Position numbers and translations under genes: made by a program
Part shown: one piece after another, positions 55,117 through 63,738 of the stretch
Layout of the letters: every line of letters begins with the position of its first letter
Numbering within the stretch: the first letter of the stretch is position 1
DNA from: Oligoflexia bacterium
GTDB taxonomy: Bacteria; Bdellovibrionota; Bacteriovoracia; Bacteriovoracales; Bacteriovoracaceae
DNA: 64,000 nucleotides
Direction: 5' to 3'
Assembly (NCBI GenBank): GCA_015231955.1
Contig: JADGAN010000008.1
Coordinates: forward strand, 1 to 64,000
The notes under the pieces: model-generated
Told to the model about the DNA's origin: nothing
The model's input: the letters and a program-made list of their open reading frames with translations, nothing else
Databases searched by the model: none

Positions 55117-56721
55117 ATGAGCATCCTTTATCGCCTCGGAACTCGCGATAGTGCACTGGCCATGGTTCAAGCAAGAAGAGTAAAAACACTCTTGGAAAAA
55201 ATTTGTTATGATGATAAAATTCGTTTTGAAATCGTCCCTTTAAAGACTATTGGCGATGTTCAAACTCAAGTACCACTCTGGCAAATTCCCGGAGAAGGCT
55301 TCTTTACAAAAGAGTTAGACACCGCTTTGACTGAAAAAAGTGTCGACTTTGTTGTTCACTCCTATAAAGATTTAGGATTTACCAGGCCCAGTAATTTTTG
55401 TTTGGCCGCTGTCAGTAGACGAGAGTATCCCTACGATATTTTGCTTCTACGGACGGAGAGCGCGCAGGCACTGCTTAAAGGCCAGTGGCAAAATAAAGAG
55501 TTCATCATTGGGACGAGCTCTCCTCGGCGAACGCTTGTGGACTCACCTTTTCTGGAAAAATATTTTTCACTAAAAAATCCGGCGATTAAAGTTACGACTA
55601 AAAATCTTCGAGGAAATGTACCCTCCCGCTTAAGAAAATTACTTAGCGGGGACTATGACGCCACCATCATGGCACTGGCCGGATTAGAGCGCTTAGCACT
55701 TAATGATCAAGAAGCTCTTCCATCACTTGAAGCGCTAACATACCTGGTTTTACCTTTAAGCGAATGCCCTCCGGCCCCGGCTCAAGGTGCGCTCGCAATT
55801 GAGTGCAGGAGTGAGGAGAAAGATAAAAACAGCGATCTTTTTAAACTATTGACACAGTTAAATGATCGCCTGGCCAGATTTGAAATCGGCAAAGAAAAGG
55901 AGATCTTTCACGCTTACGGTGGAGGTTGTCACCTCCCTTTAGGAGTCTATGCTAAAAGTTTTGATGATTTTTATCTCATCAATTCTCGGGGAGTTGTCGA
56001 TGGCAAAACCGTTCTTCAAAGAGATATTTTTCCCACTTATCAAGTTATAGAGAAGAGAGACCCCTCTCCTCTTTTTGTTGGGTTGCCCCAAGAGAAAGGG
56101 AAGCATTTACTTTCGCAATACCAAACAAGAGCTATCGTTTTGGATCGCCTACTTGAGAAGCGCCCGATAGTAGATGCAAAGGTTACCAGCATTGGTAACA
56201 AAATTTTTTATATCACCTCTAGCTATTGCCTCTTAGCACTTGAACAAAGCAACTTTTACAATGGTGATGAAATTTGGAGTGCTGGGGTCAAAACCATGTT
56301 CTCGCTTTTTAAACGTGGATATTGGGTGCATGGAAGTGCAAGTCTAATGGGAGAGTCGGAATTAGTAGAACTCTCTTCCTCCATGTTTTTGTCGCTCTTT
56401 AAAGGCAAACATCTTCCCTGCTATTTTTTCTCTCACAGCAAGGCACAAACCTCTCTAGGTAAAATAGTCCCTTGCTATGAACACAAAATCGTTCCGACAA
56501 CACTGATTGATCACGATCTTTCCAATGTTAAAATTTTTTACTGGACAAGCTTTACCCAATATAAGATTTACAAAGAGCATTTTCCGGAGATCATAGACAA
56601 TCCAGAAAGCTTCCATGCATGCGGTCTGGGTAAAACATTTAAGCGCATGAGAGAAGCGGGAGTTATGGTAACTCCCTTCTTTTCCATCGAAGATTTTTTA
56701 GAAAGGTTTCAACTTTCATGA
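55117..56721 (+). CDS. hemC: Porphobilinogen deaminase HemC fused to HemD-like domain
   Basis: A 534-aa protein, starting at ATG 55117 (MSILYRLGTRDSALA); the frame opens earlier, in the divergent cysE region. Residues 1 to about 300 are HemC: LGTRDSALAMVQA, IPGEGFFTKELD, VDFVVHSYKDLGF, IGTSSPRR, NLRGNVPSRLRKL, and GGGCHLPLGVYA, whose Cys carries the dipyrromethane cofactor. From about 330 the sequence has the outline of HemD (uroporphyrinogen-III synthase): IFYITSSYCLLAL, IFYWTSFTQYKIY, HACGLGKTFKRMREAGV, the last two resembling the TS and GxxTxxxxxxxG motifs. The HemD part is divergent, so that half is an inference. The stop overlaps hemB by 4 bp. Confidence 0.85.
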   Translation: MSILYRLGTRDSALAMVQARRVKTLLEKICYDDKIRFEIVPLKTIGDVQTQVPLWQIPGEGFFTKELDTALTEKSVDFVVHSYKDLGFTRPSNFCLAAVSRREYPYDILLLRTESAQALLKGQWQNKEFIIGTSSPRRTLVDSPFLEKYFSLKNPAIKVTTKNLRGNVPSRLRKLLSGDYDATIMALAGLERLALNDQEALPSLEALTYLVLPLSECPPAPAQGALAIECRSEEKDKNSDLFKLLTQLNDRLARFEIGKEKEIFHAYGGGCHLPLGVYAKSFDDFYLINSRGVVDGKTVLQRDIFPTYQVIEKRDPSPLFVGLPQEKGKHLLSQYQTRAIVLDRLLEKRPIVDAKVTSIGNKIFYITSSYCLLALEQSNFYNGDEIWSAGVKTMFSLFKRGYWVHGSASLMGESELVELSSSMFLSLFKGKHLPCYFFSHSKAQTSLGKIVPCYEHKIVPTTLIDHDLSNVKIFYWTSFTQYKIYKEHFPEIIDNPESFHACGLGKTFKRMREAGVMVTPFFSIEDFLERFQLS

Positions 56722-57773
56722 GTAATCGCAAACAACACAATCATGCCCCCAGTTTTCCCATGAATTTTCGGCGAGTACGCCAAACTCCCGCTATTCGTCG
56801 CTTGATGAGTGAAGTCACGCTTCATAAAAAAAATTTGATCCAACCCTATTTTTTGCAAGAAGGGATCAAAACAGCAAGAGAACTTCCTGCGCTCTTTGGG
56901 CAGCAACAACATACGCTCTCTTCACTCAAGCGAGAACTAGAAAAGATGTTGGAAGCTGGGATCAACAGCACTTTGCTTTTCATTGTTCCAGATGAAAAGA
57001 AGAAGCGTGAGAAGAGTTTTAACTTCTCCTTTGACTTGAAGGCCATCAGTGAGATCAAAAAAAGTTTTGGTGATGACTTGGTTTTATGGACTGACCTGTG
57101 CTTATGCTCAAACACCTCAAGTGGGCATTGTGGTGCTCTTCGCCTGAAAGCAAATCTTCTCAACAAAAATCCCAAGCAAACAGAACTTTTTGAAGTGGAC
57201 AATGACCTCACAGTTCGTGAACTGCAGGCAAAGTCCCTTGCCTATGCCGAAGCAGGTGCTGATGGGATTGCTCCCTCCGATATGATGGATGATCGTGTCT
57301 TCGCCATTCGTGAAATTTTGGATCATCATGGATATCATAATAAGCTCATCATGAGTTACAGTAGCAAATTCTCCTCTAACCTTTATGGTCCTTTCCGCAA
57401 GGCCGCTAACTCTGCGCCCTCGCACGGTGATCGAAAAAGTTATCAATTGGCGCAAGATCAAACCTTCGATGCCATTCGCTGTGCGATTCGCGATGTCGCA
57501 CAAGGGGCCGACATTATCATGGTCAAACCGGCCGGTTGGTATCTCGACATCATCTATCGCTTAAAACATGAGGCCCTGCTTGCTGCTCCAGTTCCCTTTC
57601 CTGTCCCTGTTGCTGCTTATCAAGTCAGTGGTGAGTATCAAGCAATTGCTTTGCTCGCACGTGAAGGGTGTTGCAATTTTGAAAGTGCCTACCTTGAAAG
57701 TTTGATCGCACTAAAGCGGGCCGGTTCCGATATCATCATCACTTATGGGGCCACCTCTTTAAGCTTAGAATAG
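56718..57773 (+). CDS. hemB: Delta-aminolevulinic acid dehydratase HemB
   Basis: A 351-aa enzyme that joins two ALA into porphobilinogen. The start overlaps hemCD by 4 bp (ATGA). Landmarks are FPMNFRRVRQTPAIRRL, the Cys cluster LWTDLCLCSNTSSGHCG that binds zinc (three Cys at the expected spacing), GIAPSDMMDDRV, SYSSKFSSNLYGPFR with the first active-site Lys, and IIMVKPAGWYLDI with the Schiff-base Lys. AAYQVSGEYQAI is also typical. This is the zinc-type rather than the magnesium-only type. Second gene of the hemCD-hemB-hemL run. Confidence 0.97.
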   Translation: MSNRKQHNHAPSFPMNFRRVRQTPAIRRLMSEVTLHKKNLIQPYFLQEGIKTARELPALFGQQQHTLSSLKRELEKMLEAGINSTLLFIVPDEKKKREKSFNFSFDLKAISEIKKSFGDDLVLWTDLCLCSNTSSGHCGALRLKANLLNKNPKQTELFEVDNDLTVRELQAKSLAYAEAGADGIAPSDMMDDRVFAIREILDHHGYHNKLIMSYSSKFSSNLYGPFRKAANSAPSHGDRKSYQLAQDQTFDAIRCAIRDVAQGADIIMVKPAGWYLDIIYRLKHEALLAAPVPFPVPVAAYQVSGEYQAIALLAREGCCNFESAYLESLIALKRAGSDIIITYGATSLSLE

Positions 57774-57810
57774 AATAGATAATAGAATAGAACAGAAGGA
57801 ATTACTAAAG

Positions 57811-59118
57811 ATGACAATACCTACTCTTCCCTTTGGCAAACTTCCTAAGAAATCTTCAGAACTCATGGAACGCGCTCGTAACGTAACTCCCGGAGGAGTC
57901 CATTCTCCTGTTCGTAGCTTTAAGGGTCTGCATCGTGCTCCCATTTTTTTTGAGCGTGCTAGCGGCGCCTATCTCCACGATGTTGAAGGAAACTCCTATA
58001 TCGATTTTTGCATGAGTTTTGGACCCCTGATTCTTGGCCATGCCGATCCCTCTGTCGGCAAGGAGTTGGAAAACGCTCTTCACCGTGGTTGGAGTTACGG
58101 AGCGGCAGAACCCTATTCGCTTCAGCTAGCAGAATACATCATCGAGCGCATTCCTTTTGTTGAACAAATTCGCTTTGTCAATTCCGGTACAGAGGCGGTT
58201 ATGACTGCCATTCGTTTAGCACGTGGATTTAGCGGCAGAGAAAAAATTGTTAAATTCAATGGCTGCTATCATGGACATATGGATGCGATGTTGATTAAGG
58301 CGGGATCGGGAGTGACTGCACTAGCGGAGGCCTCCTCTAAAGGAATTCCCCAGGGAGTAGCAAAAGATACGCTAGTCTTAGAGCTCGATGACATCGCGGG
58401 CGTTCAAGAGCTCTTTTCCAAGCATGGCAAAGAGATCGCGGCCGTCATCGTTGAGCCACTTCCGGCCAACAATGGATTACTTGTACAACGAGAAGAATTT
58501 TTACAAGAACTGCGAACGCTGACAAAACAAAGCGGTGCCCTTCTCATCTTTGATGAAGTGATTAGCGGATTTCGTGTGGCCTTTGGTGGTATGAGTGAAC
58601 TGCTCTCAATCACTCCTGATTTAGTCACCTATGGTAAAATCATTGGTGGCGGGATGCCTGTAGGTGCAGTCGCTGGACGGCGAGAAATTATGGAGCAGTT
58701 AGCACCTGTAGGTTCCGTTTATCAAGCAGGCACACTCTCGGCAAATCCCCTAGCGATGGTAGCAGGGATGGCCACCCTTCAGACCTTAAATAATAACTTC
58801 TATGCAACTCTTGAAAAATCTTCGCAAACAATCGCACAACTTTTTCAAAGCTACTTCTCTCATCACAAAAGTGATGCTTTTAAGCATTTACAGGTACACT
58901 GCTTTCAATCGCTCTTTTGGATCACTCCTCGCTGTGAAGGCCCTATTCGAGCAATTTCTAAAATCCCCTCAACACTCTCCAGCTCCTTTGCTGAGCTTTT
59001 TAAAGTTTTCCTTGAAAAAGGTATCTATCTCGCTCCCAATGCTTACGAGGTAGGATTTGTAAGCTCTGCTCACGATGAGAGCGTAATTAGCGAGCTACAA
59101 CAAAAATTGACCCCTTAA
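57811..59118 (+). CDS. hemL: Glutamate-1-semialdehyde 2,1-aminomutase HemL
   Basis: A 435-aa PLP enzyme that converts glutamate 1-semialdehyde into ALA, the step after HemA. Opening NVTPGGVHSPVRSFKG is the family's signature; VNSGTEAVMTAIRLARG, KFNGCYHGHMDAML, EPLPANNG and LIFDEVISGFR follow, and TYGKIIGGGMPVGAVAG carries the Schiff-base Lys. QAGTLSANPLAMVAG is also typical. AAGGAA lies about nine bases before the ATG. The gap from hemB is 37 bp with short A/G repeats. Third gene of the run, and together with hemA it shows that ALA is made by the C5 route. Confidence 0.96.
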   Translation: MTIPTLPFGKLPKKSSELMERARNVTPGGVHSPVRSFKGLHRAPIFFERASGAYLHDVEGNSYIDFCMSFGPLILGHADPSVGKELENALHRGWSYGAAEPYSLQLAEYIIERIPFVEQIRFVNSGTEAVMTAIRLARGFSGREKIVKFNGCYHGHMDAMLIKAGSGVTALAEASSKGIPQGVAKDTLVLELDDIAGVQELFSKHGKEIAAVIVEPLPANNGLLVQREEFLQELRTLTKQSGALLIFDEVISGFRVAFGGMSELLSITPDLVTYGKIIGGGMPVGAVAGRREIMEQLAPVGSVYQAGTLSANPLAMVAGMATLQTLNNNFYATLEKSSQTIAQLFQSYFSHHKSDAFKHLQVHCFQSLFWITPRCEGPIRAISKIPSTLSSSFAELFKVFLEKGIYLAPNAYEVGFVSSAHDESVISELQQKLTP

Positions 59119-59128
59119 AAGTTAGCAT

Positions 59129-60448
59129 ATGCTTATTCGCAATTTTTTTGCTCTCACCCTACTAGCACAGCTGCTCTTTTACGCGTTTAAAATCGCCAAT
59201 GGAGCTGTCTTTCCCGATGAACTTGAACACTTTGAACGTTGCCAATACTATTTTCGCGAGTTCACTCTCTTTATTCACGACCTCCCCTCCACTTACCGTT
59301 ATGGACCCATCAGCACCTCACCCTTCTTCTACCATTTCCTGATGGGAAATTTGCAACACTTGCAACCCTATCTGGCCCCAGGCCTGCATAACATGATCTT
59401 CCTACGCCTGGCCAATGTCATTCTCGGCATGCTTACCTACTACTTCTCTTACTGCACGATTTGTGAACTCACCAAAGATCGCCTGATCAAATTCACCACG
59501 CTCTTAATCCTCACCAACACCATGATGTATGTATCACTCTTTGCAGCGGTCTCTTATGATAATTTAACCAACTGCCTTGCAGTCATCTCTTTTTATCACC
59601 TGATCAAAATCGCCAATGCCCCGCTCTCCGACTTCCAACTTTTTCGTAAACACCTTCTATATTTCATTCTCATCTCTCTCATGGGGTGTTTAACTAAAAT
59701 CACCTACCTTCCTTTGCTACTCATTCAAATTCCCATCCTCTTCTATTATGGAAAAAAATTTTTTCACCCTCAGCTTTGGCAACAGATACCACGCCAAAAC
59801 TATCTTCTCCTCATGGCCATTGTACTTTTTCTTAGCTTAAACGGAGGCGTCTATCTTAGAAATCTCCTCCTCTATCACACCCCTGTACCCAGTTGTCAAA
59901 AAGTTCTTGGCGAAGAGATCTGCTCCACTACCGCCGGTATGGTCAAACGAGATGCCCATTTAAAACAGGAAAACGCTAGCGAACCACTCCTCCCCTTTCA
60001 GCGCTACTTCAAAAACTATATCGAACACACTCTGGGCTCCACCTTTGCTCTGCACGGCCACATGACGATGATTAAAGACACAAACGCCCTTCAAAAAGAG
60101 TTCATGCTCATCGCTTTCGCCTTGGCACTACTTTTGCTTTTCAATTCAAAGCACTGCTTCAGTAATCCAAGCTTTAACCTTCTCTTTATTAGTGCTCTCG
60201 CTTACGCCTCTATTGTCCTTTACACCAACTATCAAAGCTATATCGAAATACGTTCCATCGGGCATGCCATTCAAGGGCGCTATAACTTCCCTGTCCTCCT
60301 CAATCTTGTCCTCATCTTAGTCTACGGAAGTATGCATGGCCTTGCTTCCAAAATCAAGTGGGCGCTGCTCCTCTACACCACCTACACGTTTGTCAAAGGA
60401 AATTTATACTACTTTCTGAAACACTCTACACCTCTTTGGTTCAATTAA
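59129..60448 (+). CDS. Polytopic membrane protein, DUF2142/GT-C-like
   Basis: A 439-aa inner-membrane protein with about 10 hydrophobic segments. The first periplasmic loop has VFPDELEHFERCQYYF, an acidic DE motif as in GT-C glycosyltransferases, and the last part has IGHAIQGRYNFPVLLNLVL, where QGRY plus a following proline matches the DUF2142 family of putative sugar transferases. A central loop of about 70 residues (from SCQKVLGEE) has cysteines. The gap from hemL is only 10 bp, so it is probably on the hem transcript although the function looks unrelated. Glycosyl transfer from a lipid-linked sugar is an inference from fold motifs. Confidence 0.6.
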   Translation: MLIRNFFALTLLAQLLFYAFKIANGAVFPDELEHFERCQYYFREFTLFIHDLPSTYRYGPISTSPFFYHFLMGNLQHLQPYLAPGLHNMIFLRLANVILGMLTYYFSYCTICELTKDRLIKFTTLLILTNTMMYVSLFAAVSYDNLTNCLAVISFYHLIKIANAPLSDFQLFRKHLLYFILISLMGCLTKITYLPLLLIQIPILFYYGKKFFHPQLWQQIPRQNYLLLMAIVLFLSLNGGVYLRNLLLYHTPVPSCQKVLGEEICSTTAGMVKRDAHLKQENASEPLLPFQRYFKNYIEHTLGSTFALHGHMTMIKDTNALQKEFMLIAFALALLLLFNSKHCFSNPSFNLLFISALAYASIVLYTNYQSYIEIRSIGHAIQGRYNFPVLLNLVLILVYGSMHGLASKIKWALLLYTTYTFVKGNLYYFLKHSTPLWFN

Positions 60449-60537
60449 CGTTCTTGCCCCCACTAAATATTAATCCTATTGAAAAATCATCATCTGTATT
60501 AGAATATCAATCTATAGAAGGAAGGAGGGACCCATCT

Positions 60538-61455
60538 GTGAAAAAATATTTTCCAAACCTTTTGTTTGAAATTTTAACAAATGAACTTCCATCGCGATTA
60601 CAAACATATCGGTTACGAGGTTTCTTGACAGATGAACACGTGGCCGCTGATCCTTTTCTTCAGCAAATAAAGTACCAACGCGGATGGAGTTTGCAAGAAT
60701 TGAATTCTTGGTTTACTTATCACTCATCATCTGATGATGGATGCATCCCTAGCATTGGATGGGCACTAGAAGATGTCCCTCAAGATATGGTTTTTGGACC
60801 GCCAGTTGTTACATTTAAGAAGTTATTACAGCAGCACTTGACTACACCTACCTTCCGCGCCGCCGATTTTGGAGCAGGAACTGCAATGAGAAGCATTCAA
60901 TTAGCGGCCATGTTTCCAAAGGGGATGTTCACTGCATTTGAACCAGCACCAGACATGTTCTTGATTGCTAATACCAATCAACAGCAAAAATCCACACCTA
61001 ATCACTCCTTACACCAGTTGACTGCAGACAAAGCTTCTAAAACCGAAGGCCTTGATGGTTCTTTTGATTTTGCCTTTTCTATCTGTTGTGCCCATTTTTC
61101 CAACTCCATTAGAAAGCACTTCATGGGTATTCGCCAATGCCTAAAACCAGGCGGGATATTAATCTTACGTGAATTTATGCTGGATAGTAGTTTGTCGGTT
61201 TTACAACAACGTTTTCTGGCAGAATTCTGTTGTAGAGGCGTTTCCATGCGCCACCCACCAATGGTGGAATCTGAATATTGCAAACTCCTAAAAGAGTGTA
61301 GTTTAACCTTTTTATCTTCATTTGATGTTCGTGGTGTTACTGGTCGCGATTATGAAGCATTTCGACGCGAGTTGGCCTTAGAATTACAGATCAGTGATAA
61401 CGATTCGCTTGCAGCACTCGCCATAAAAAAAATCACACTTTTTCAAGCGACCTAG
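60538..61455 (+). CDS. Class I SAM-dependent methyltransferase
   Basis: A 305-aa protein. I take GTG 60538 (MKKYFPNLLFEILTNE), which has GGAGGG eight bases before it; the frame opens at 60358 inside the membrane-protein gene. From about residue 100 comes the Rossmann core: FRAADFGAGTAMRSIQLAAMFP (motif I), FTAFEPAPDM (acidic loop), and GGILILREFML. The N-terminal 100 residues are helical. The C-terminal part (SMRHPPMVESEYCKLL) is like that of small-molecule methyltransferases. The substrate cannot be read. It follows the membrane protein by 89 bp and may be cotranscribed. Base composition and codon use look somewhat more AT-rich than the hem genes. Confidence 0.75.
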   Translation: MKKYFPNLLFEILTNELPSRLQTYRLRGFLTDEHVAADPFLQQIKYQRGWSLQELNSWFTYHSSSDDGCIPSIGWALEDVPQDMVFGPPVVTFKKLLQQHLTTPTFRAADFGAGTAMRSIQLAAMFPKGMFTAFEPAPDMFLIANTNQQQKSTPNHSLHQLTADKASKTEGLDGSFDFAFSICCAHFSNSIRKHFMGIRQCLKPGGILILREFMLDSSLSVLQQRFLAEFCCRGVSMRHPPMVESEYCKLLKECSLTFLSSFDVRGVTGRDYEAFRRELALELQISDNDSLAALAIKKITLFQAT

Positions 61456-61548
61456 ATCTTTTATTCACAACAAGTGGACTATGGGTGTTGATCCCATACG
61501 TAAAGAGAGGCCATACTTTTTTTATTTTTTACTTTTTTCTGGTAACAA

Positions 61549-61923
61549 CTAAACAGCAACTCCAAATTTTTTCGAGATCTCTACGAGTTTTTTATCTAAT
61601 GTGAAAATTTTCATTTTCGGAGTTTTAATGGTCGAGAGGAGTAATTGAATATCAACAAAACTTAGTCCAATTCCAAAAAGTTTATGGTCATTGATAAAAA
61701 CAAATATTTCTTCAAAAGGCATCACTTGAAGTGTTGGAAGCAGCAATAAGTTAACTAAAAACTTTTTCCTATTTTTGATATTTCCGGCCGCTAATTCTCC
61801 GGCCACCCAAGGATGACAGCAAACGATTCCCTCTTCCAAAAAACTAACAAGAGTATTGTTGGTTACTTTGAGATGTTGAATCCATACAGAGGTATCTACC
61901 AAGACTGATGTTTTCACGGTCAC
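61549..61923 (-). CDS. vapC: PIN-domain toxin VapC
   Basis: A 124-aa PIN-type ribonuclease. I start it at GTG 61923, which overlaps the VapB stop as GTGA; AAGGAAGG lies about five bases upstream. Acidic residues of the PIN site are seen in VLVDTSVWIQHL (Asp near residue 8), GELAAG (Glu), and GLSFVDIQLL (Asp near residue 88), with TLDKKLVEI near the end. VapC toxins cut tRNA or rRNA when not bound by VapB. The pair lies between a methyltransferase and a secreted protein, a usual setting for such modules. Confidence 0.88.
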   Translation of the reverse strand: MTVKTSVLVDTSVWIQHLKVTNNTLVSFLEEGIVCCHPWVAGELAAGNIKNRKKFLVNLLLLPTLQVMPFEEIFVFINDHKLFGIGLSFVDIQLLLSTIKTPKMKIFTLDKKLVEISKKFGVAV

Positions 61924-62111
61924 TTTACCTTCCTTCTCTTCGCACATTTGGCAGAGCGATCACTTCCTCCTAGCTTGATCAGTTGTTTACTGGCCTCTCT
62001 TTGAATAAGTAACTCCAGCCCTTTATGAATGAGTGCAGTCTTCTGCTTAATTCCTGTTATCTCTTGGGCCTTTTTTATTAGCTCTTCTTTTAAAATTAAG
62101 GTTGTTCTCAC
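61920..62111 (-). CDS. vapB: Antitoxin VapB
   Basis: A 63-aa antitoxin of the VapB type. It begins MRTTLILKEELIKKAQEIT, a ribbon-helix-helix start, continues GIKQKTALIHKGLELLIQRE, and ends in the toxin-binding tail LGGSDRSAKCAKRRKVK. It precedes VapC with a 4-bp overlap, so both come from one message. Self-regulation by a VapBC complex binding its own promoter is usual for the family; the region just upstream (62112-62150) could hold that operator. Confidence 0.88.
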   Translation of the reverse strand: MRTTLILKEELIKKAQEITGIKQKTALIHKGLELLIQREASKQLIKLGGSDRSAKCAKRRKVK

Positions 62112-62150
62112 TTTTTTAAATCCTCATCGTGAAATCGGAATGGTCTAATG

Positions 62151-62212
62151 GTGCCATCCGACTTTCGGGACTCGGTATGTAAACGCATGAAGTCCCAAAA
62201 GTCGGATGGCAC
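62151..62212. terminator. 22-bp hairpin between vapB and the secreted-protein gene
   Basis: Near-perfect inverted repeat: left arm 62151-62172 (GTGCCATCCGACTTTCGGGACT) against 62191-62212, one mismatch in 22 pairs, with an 18-base loop. It begins 8 bases after the stop of the gene at 62221 (minus strand), so it is most simply a terminator for that gene, although no U-run follows on that strand. The TTTT on the plus strand favours the other direction, in which no gene ends here. It could also be a repeated palindrome; I find no flanking duplication. Confidence 0.5.
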
Positions 62213-62220
62213 TTTTCGAG

Positions 62221-63675
62221 TTAGCGAATAGGCATGCAGTAGTCAGTTAACGTTTTGTCTGGTTGCAAATAAAGATCTTTCACCATAACGTTGCACTCTG
62301 TAAATTCATAAAATGCAGTCTTGCCGAGGTATCCACCTTCAGAAGCAAGTTTTGCAAAACATTTTTTAGCACTATCAACAATTAACTGATGCTTAACTAA
62401 CAGTGGCACTGCAACTGGTTCTTCATTTTCCTTGGTAGTACCGCCTGTGCCGTCAACAGGGTTTGGATTTGGTGCTGGGGTTGCTATAGGTGGATTTTCA
62501 ACTAATTTATCCAATTTTTCCTTAATAGCTTTTCCGGTTGCTCCTGCTACTCCAGTAGTTAAATTGATGAAGGCCAAATCTTCCCACTTACCATCGTTAC
62601 TCCAATTGCCTTCAACAAGTTGTTGTAAACATGTTTTAGCAGTGTAATAGTTGGCCAAAGTAAATTTACGTACGCGTGCTACTTGCGCTACAAAATCGCC
62701 ATTTAGCTCTTCGATAACTTTTGATAGCCATGGAGGGTTAACACCAGCTGGTGGAAGTGCAACTGCTTTTTGAAAACCTAAGTGTTCACTCCAAGGAGCA
62801 ATTTCCATTCCCACAACTCTTCCGACATCATAACCCTTAAGTGCTTCTAAGGAGTTTTGAATGGCAGCTCTAAAAGTAGGAATGTCGGTTGCTAGTAGGC
62901 CCTGTAGGTGCTCTGGATCTAGACCCATACCTGAAATATAAATCTTAAGATTTCTTGAACTTGCTTGAGATCTAAAGGTGCTGGAGTGGCCAACACTTAT
63001 ACTACCACCGCCACCAAAGGTACGAAGACTTGCTTGTAATTGCATTGCAAAGCTTGAATCAGAAGTAGTATCGGTGGAGTTGAAAGTTAATAGTGCATAA
63101 AGAGTTGAAACACGAGTTAGTGATTTGACATAGTAAGGACCACAAGCATTAAAGAAACTGACCATATCTTTTTCATTACCGGTTAATAACTCTGCTGCCA
63201 TTGGTGCTAATGTCGACTTACTCTCATCCATGGCAGCATAATATTTTTTAAGTTTTATGGTGGCCAAAATTCTTAAGCTCTTCTTGGTCTCAGTCCCACT
63301 AGTGTTACTTTCAGCGCGGATACTCCCTCTGAGGAATGCATAACGGAAGTTACCATCAACAGTAGTTCTGCTGCTTGAACTACGAAGAGACTCTTCAGTA
63401 ACCTCTTCAAAGGTGTACTCCAAATTTGCCGATGGTTTGGTCGTTACAATCTCATCCATACACAGTGACTGGAAGGTGTTGGTGGAAGGAGAGTATCCAC
63501 GACCAATGTTTGGAGTGACATTAATGTCCTCCAAGCGCGAATCGCTGATTCCAGTGACACTGGCAATGGCAGTAGTAGATGTAGTTAAAGTGAAACTACT
63601 GCCTAGAAAAACCAGGGAGCATCCTAAAAATGCGCGTGAAAGCACGCTTACCATTTTCGAACGATTTAGTTGCAT
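62221..63675 (-). CDS. Secreted protein, possibly MACPF-like pore former
   Basis: A 484-aa exported protein. A long signal region (LSRAFLGCSLVFLGSSFTL) follows a basic start. AAGGAG lies six bases before the ATG. The middle, about residues 130-330, has the order of features seen in MACPF/perforin-type proteins: FFNACGPYYVKSLTRVS in the place of the family's YGTHY-like motif, then a strand with FGGGGSISVGHSS, a strand KIYISGMGLDPE, and a closing stretch EALKGYDVGRVVGMEIAPWSE. The C-terminus holds several paired cysteines (CLQQL, CFAKL, TECNVM, YCMPIR) in two similar helical segments, after a Pro/Gly-rich linker. The fold is an inference from motif order, not a firm match. The next gene upstream (63739) is a relative. 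Confidence 0.5.
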   Translation of the reverse strand: MQLNRSKMVSVLSRAFLGCSLVFLGSSFTLTTSTTAIASVTGISDSRLEDINVTPNIGRGYSPSTNTFQSLCMDEIVTTKPSANLEYTFEEVTEESLRSSSSRTTVDGNFRYAFLRGSIRAESNTSGTETKKSLRILATIKLKKYYAAMDESKSTLAPMAAELLTGNEKDMVSFFNACGPYYVKSLTRVSTLYALLTFNSTDTTSDSSFAMQLQASLRTFGGGGSISVGHSSTFRSQASSRNLKIYISGMGLDPEHLQGLLATDIPTFRAAIQNSLEALKGYDVGRVVGMEIAPWSEHLGFQKAVALPPAGVNPPWLSKVIEELNGDFVAQVARVRKFTLANYYTAKTCLQQLVEGNWSNDGKWEDLAFINLTTGVAGATGKAIKEKLDKLVENPPIATPAPNPNPVDGTGGTTKENEEPVAVPLLVKHQLIVDSAKKCFAKLASEGGYLGKTAFYEFTECNVMVKDLYLQPDKTLTDYCMPIR

Positions 63676-63738
63676 AGTGACTCCTTTTTGAAGTTAAAAA
63701 AATAAATCATGAGATCTAAACTATTTACTTACTATTTA

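Noticed and set aside
60358-60537. Upstream extension of the methyltransferase
   Set aside because: It lies in the membrane-protein gene in another frame, whereas GTG 60538 has a strong ribosome site.
61468-61490. TATGGG/CCCATA hairpin after the methyltransferase
   Set aside because: The stem has 6 bp and the T-run is about 20 bases away; not convincing as a terminator.
62151-62212. The hairpin as a second MITE
   Set aside because: It has no flanking direct repeat, unlike the element at 10456.
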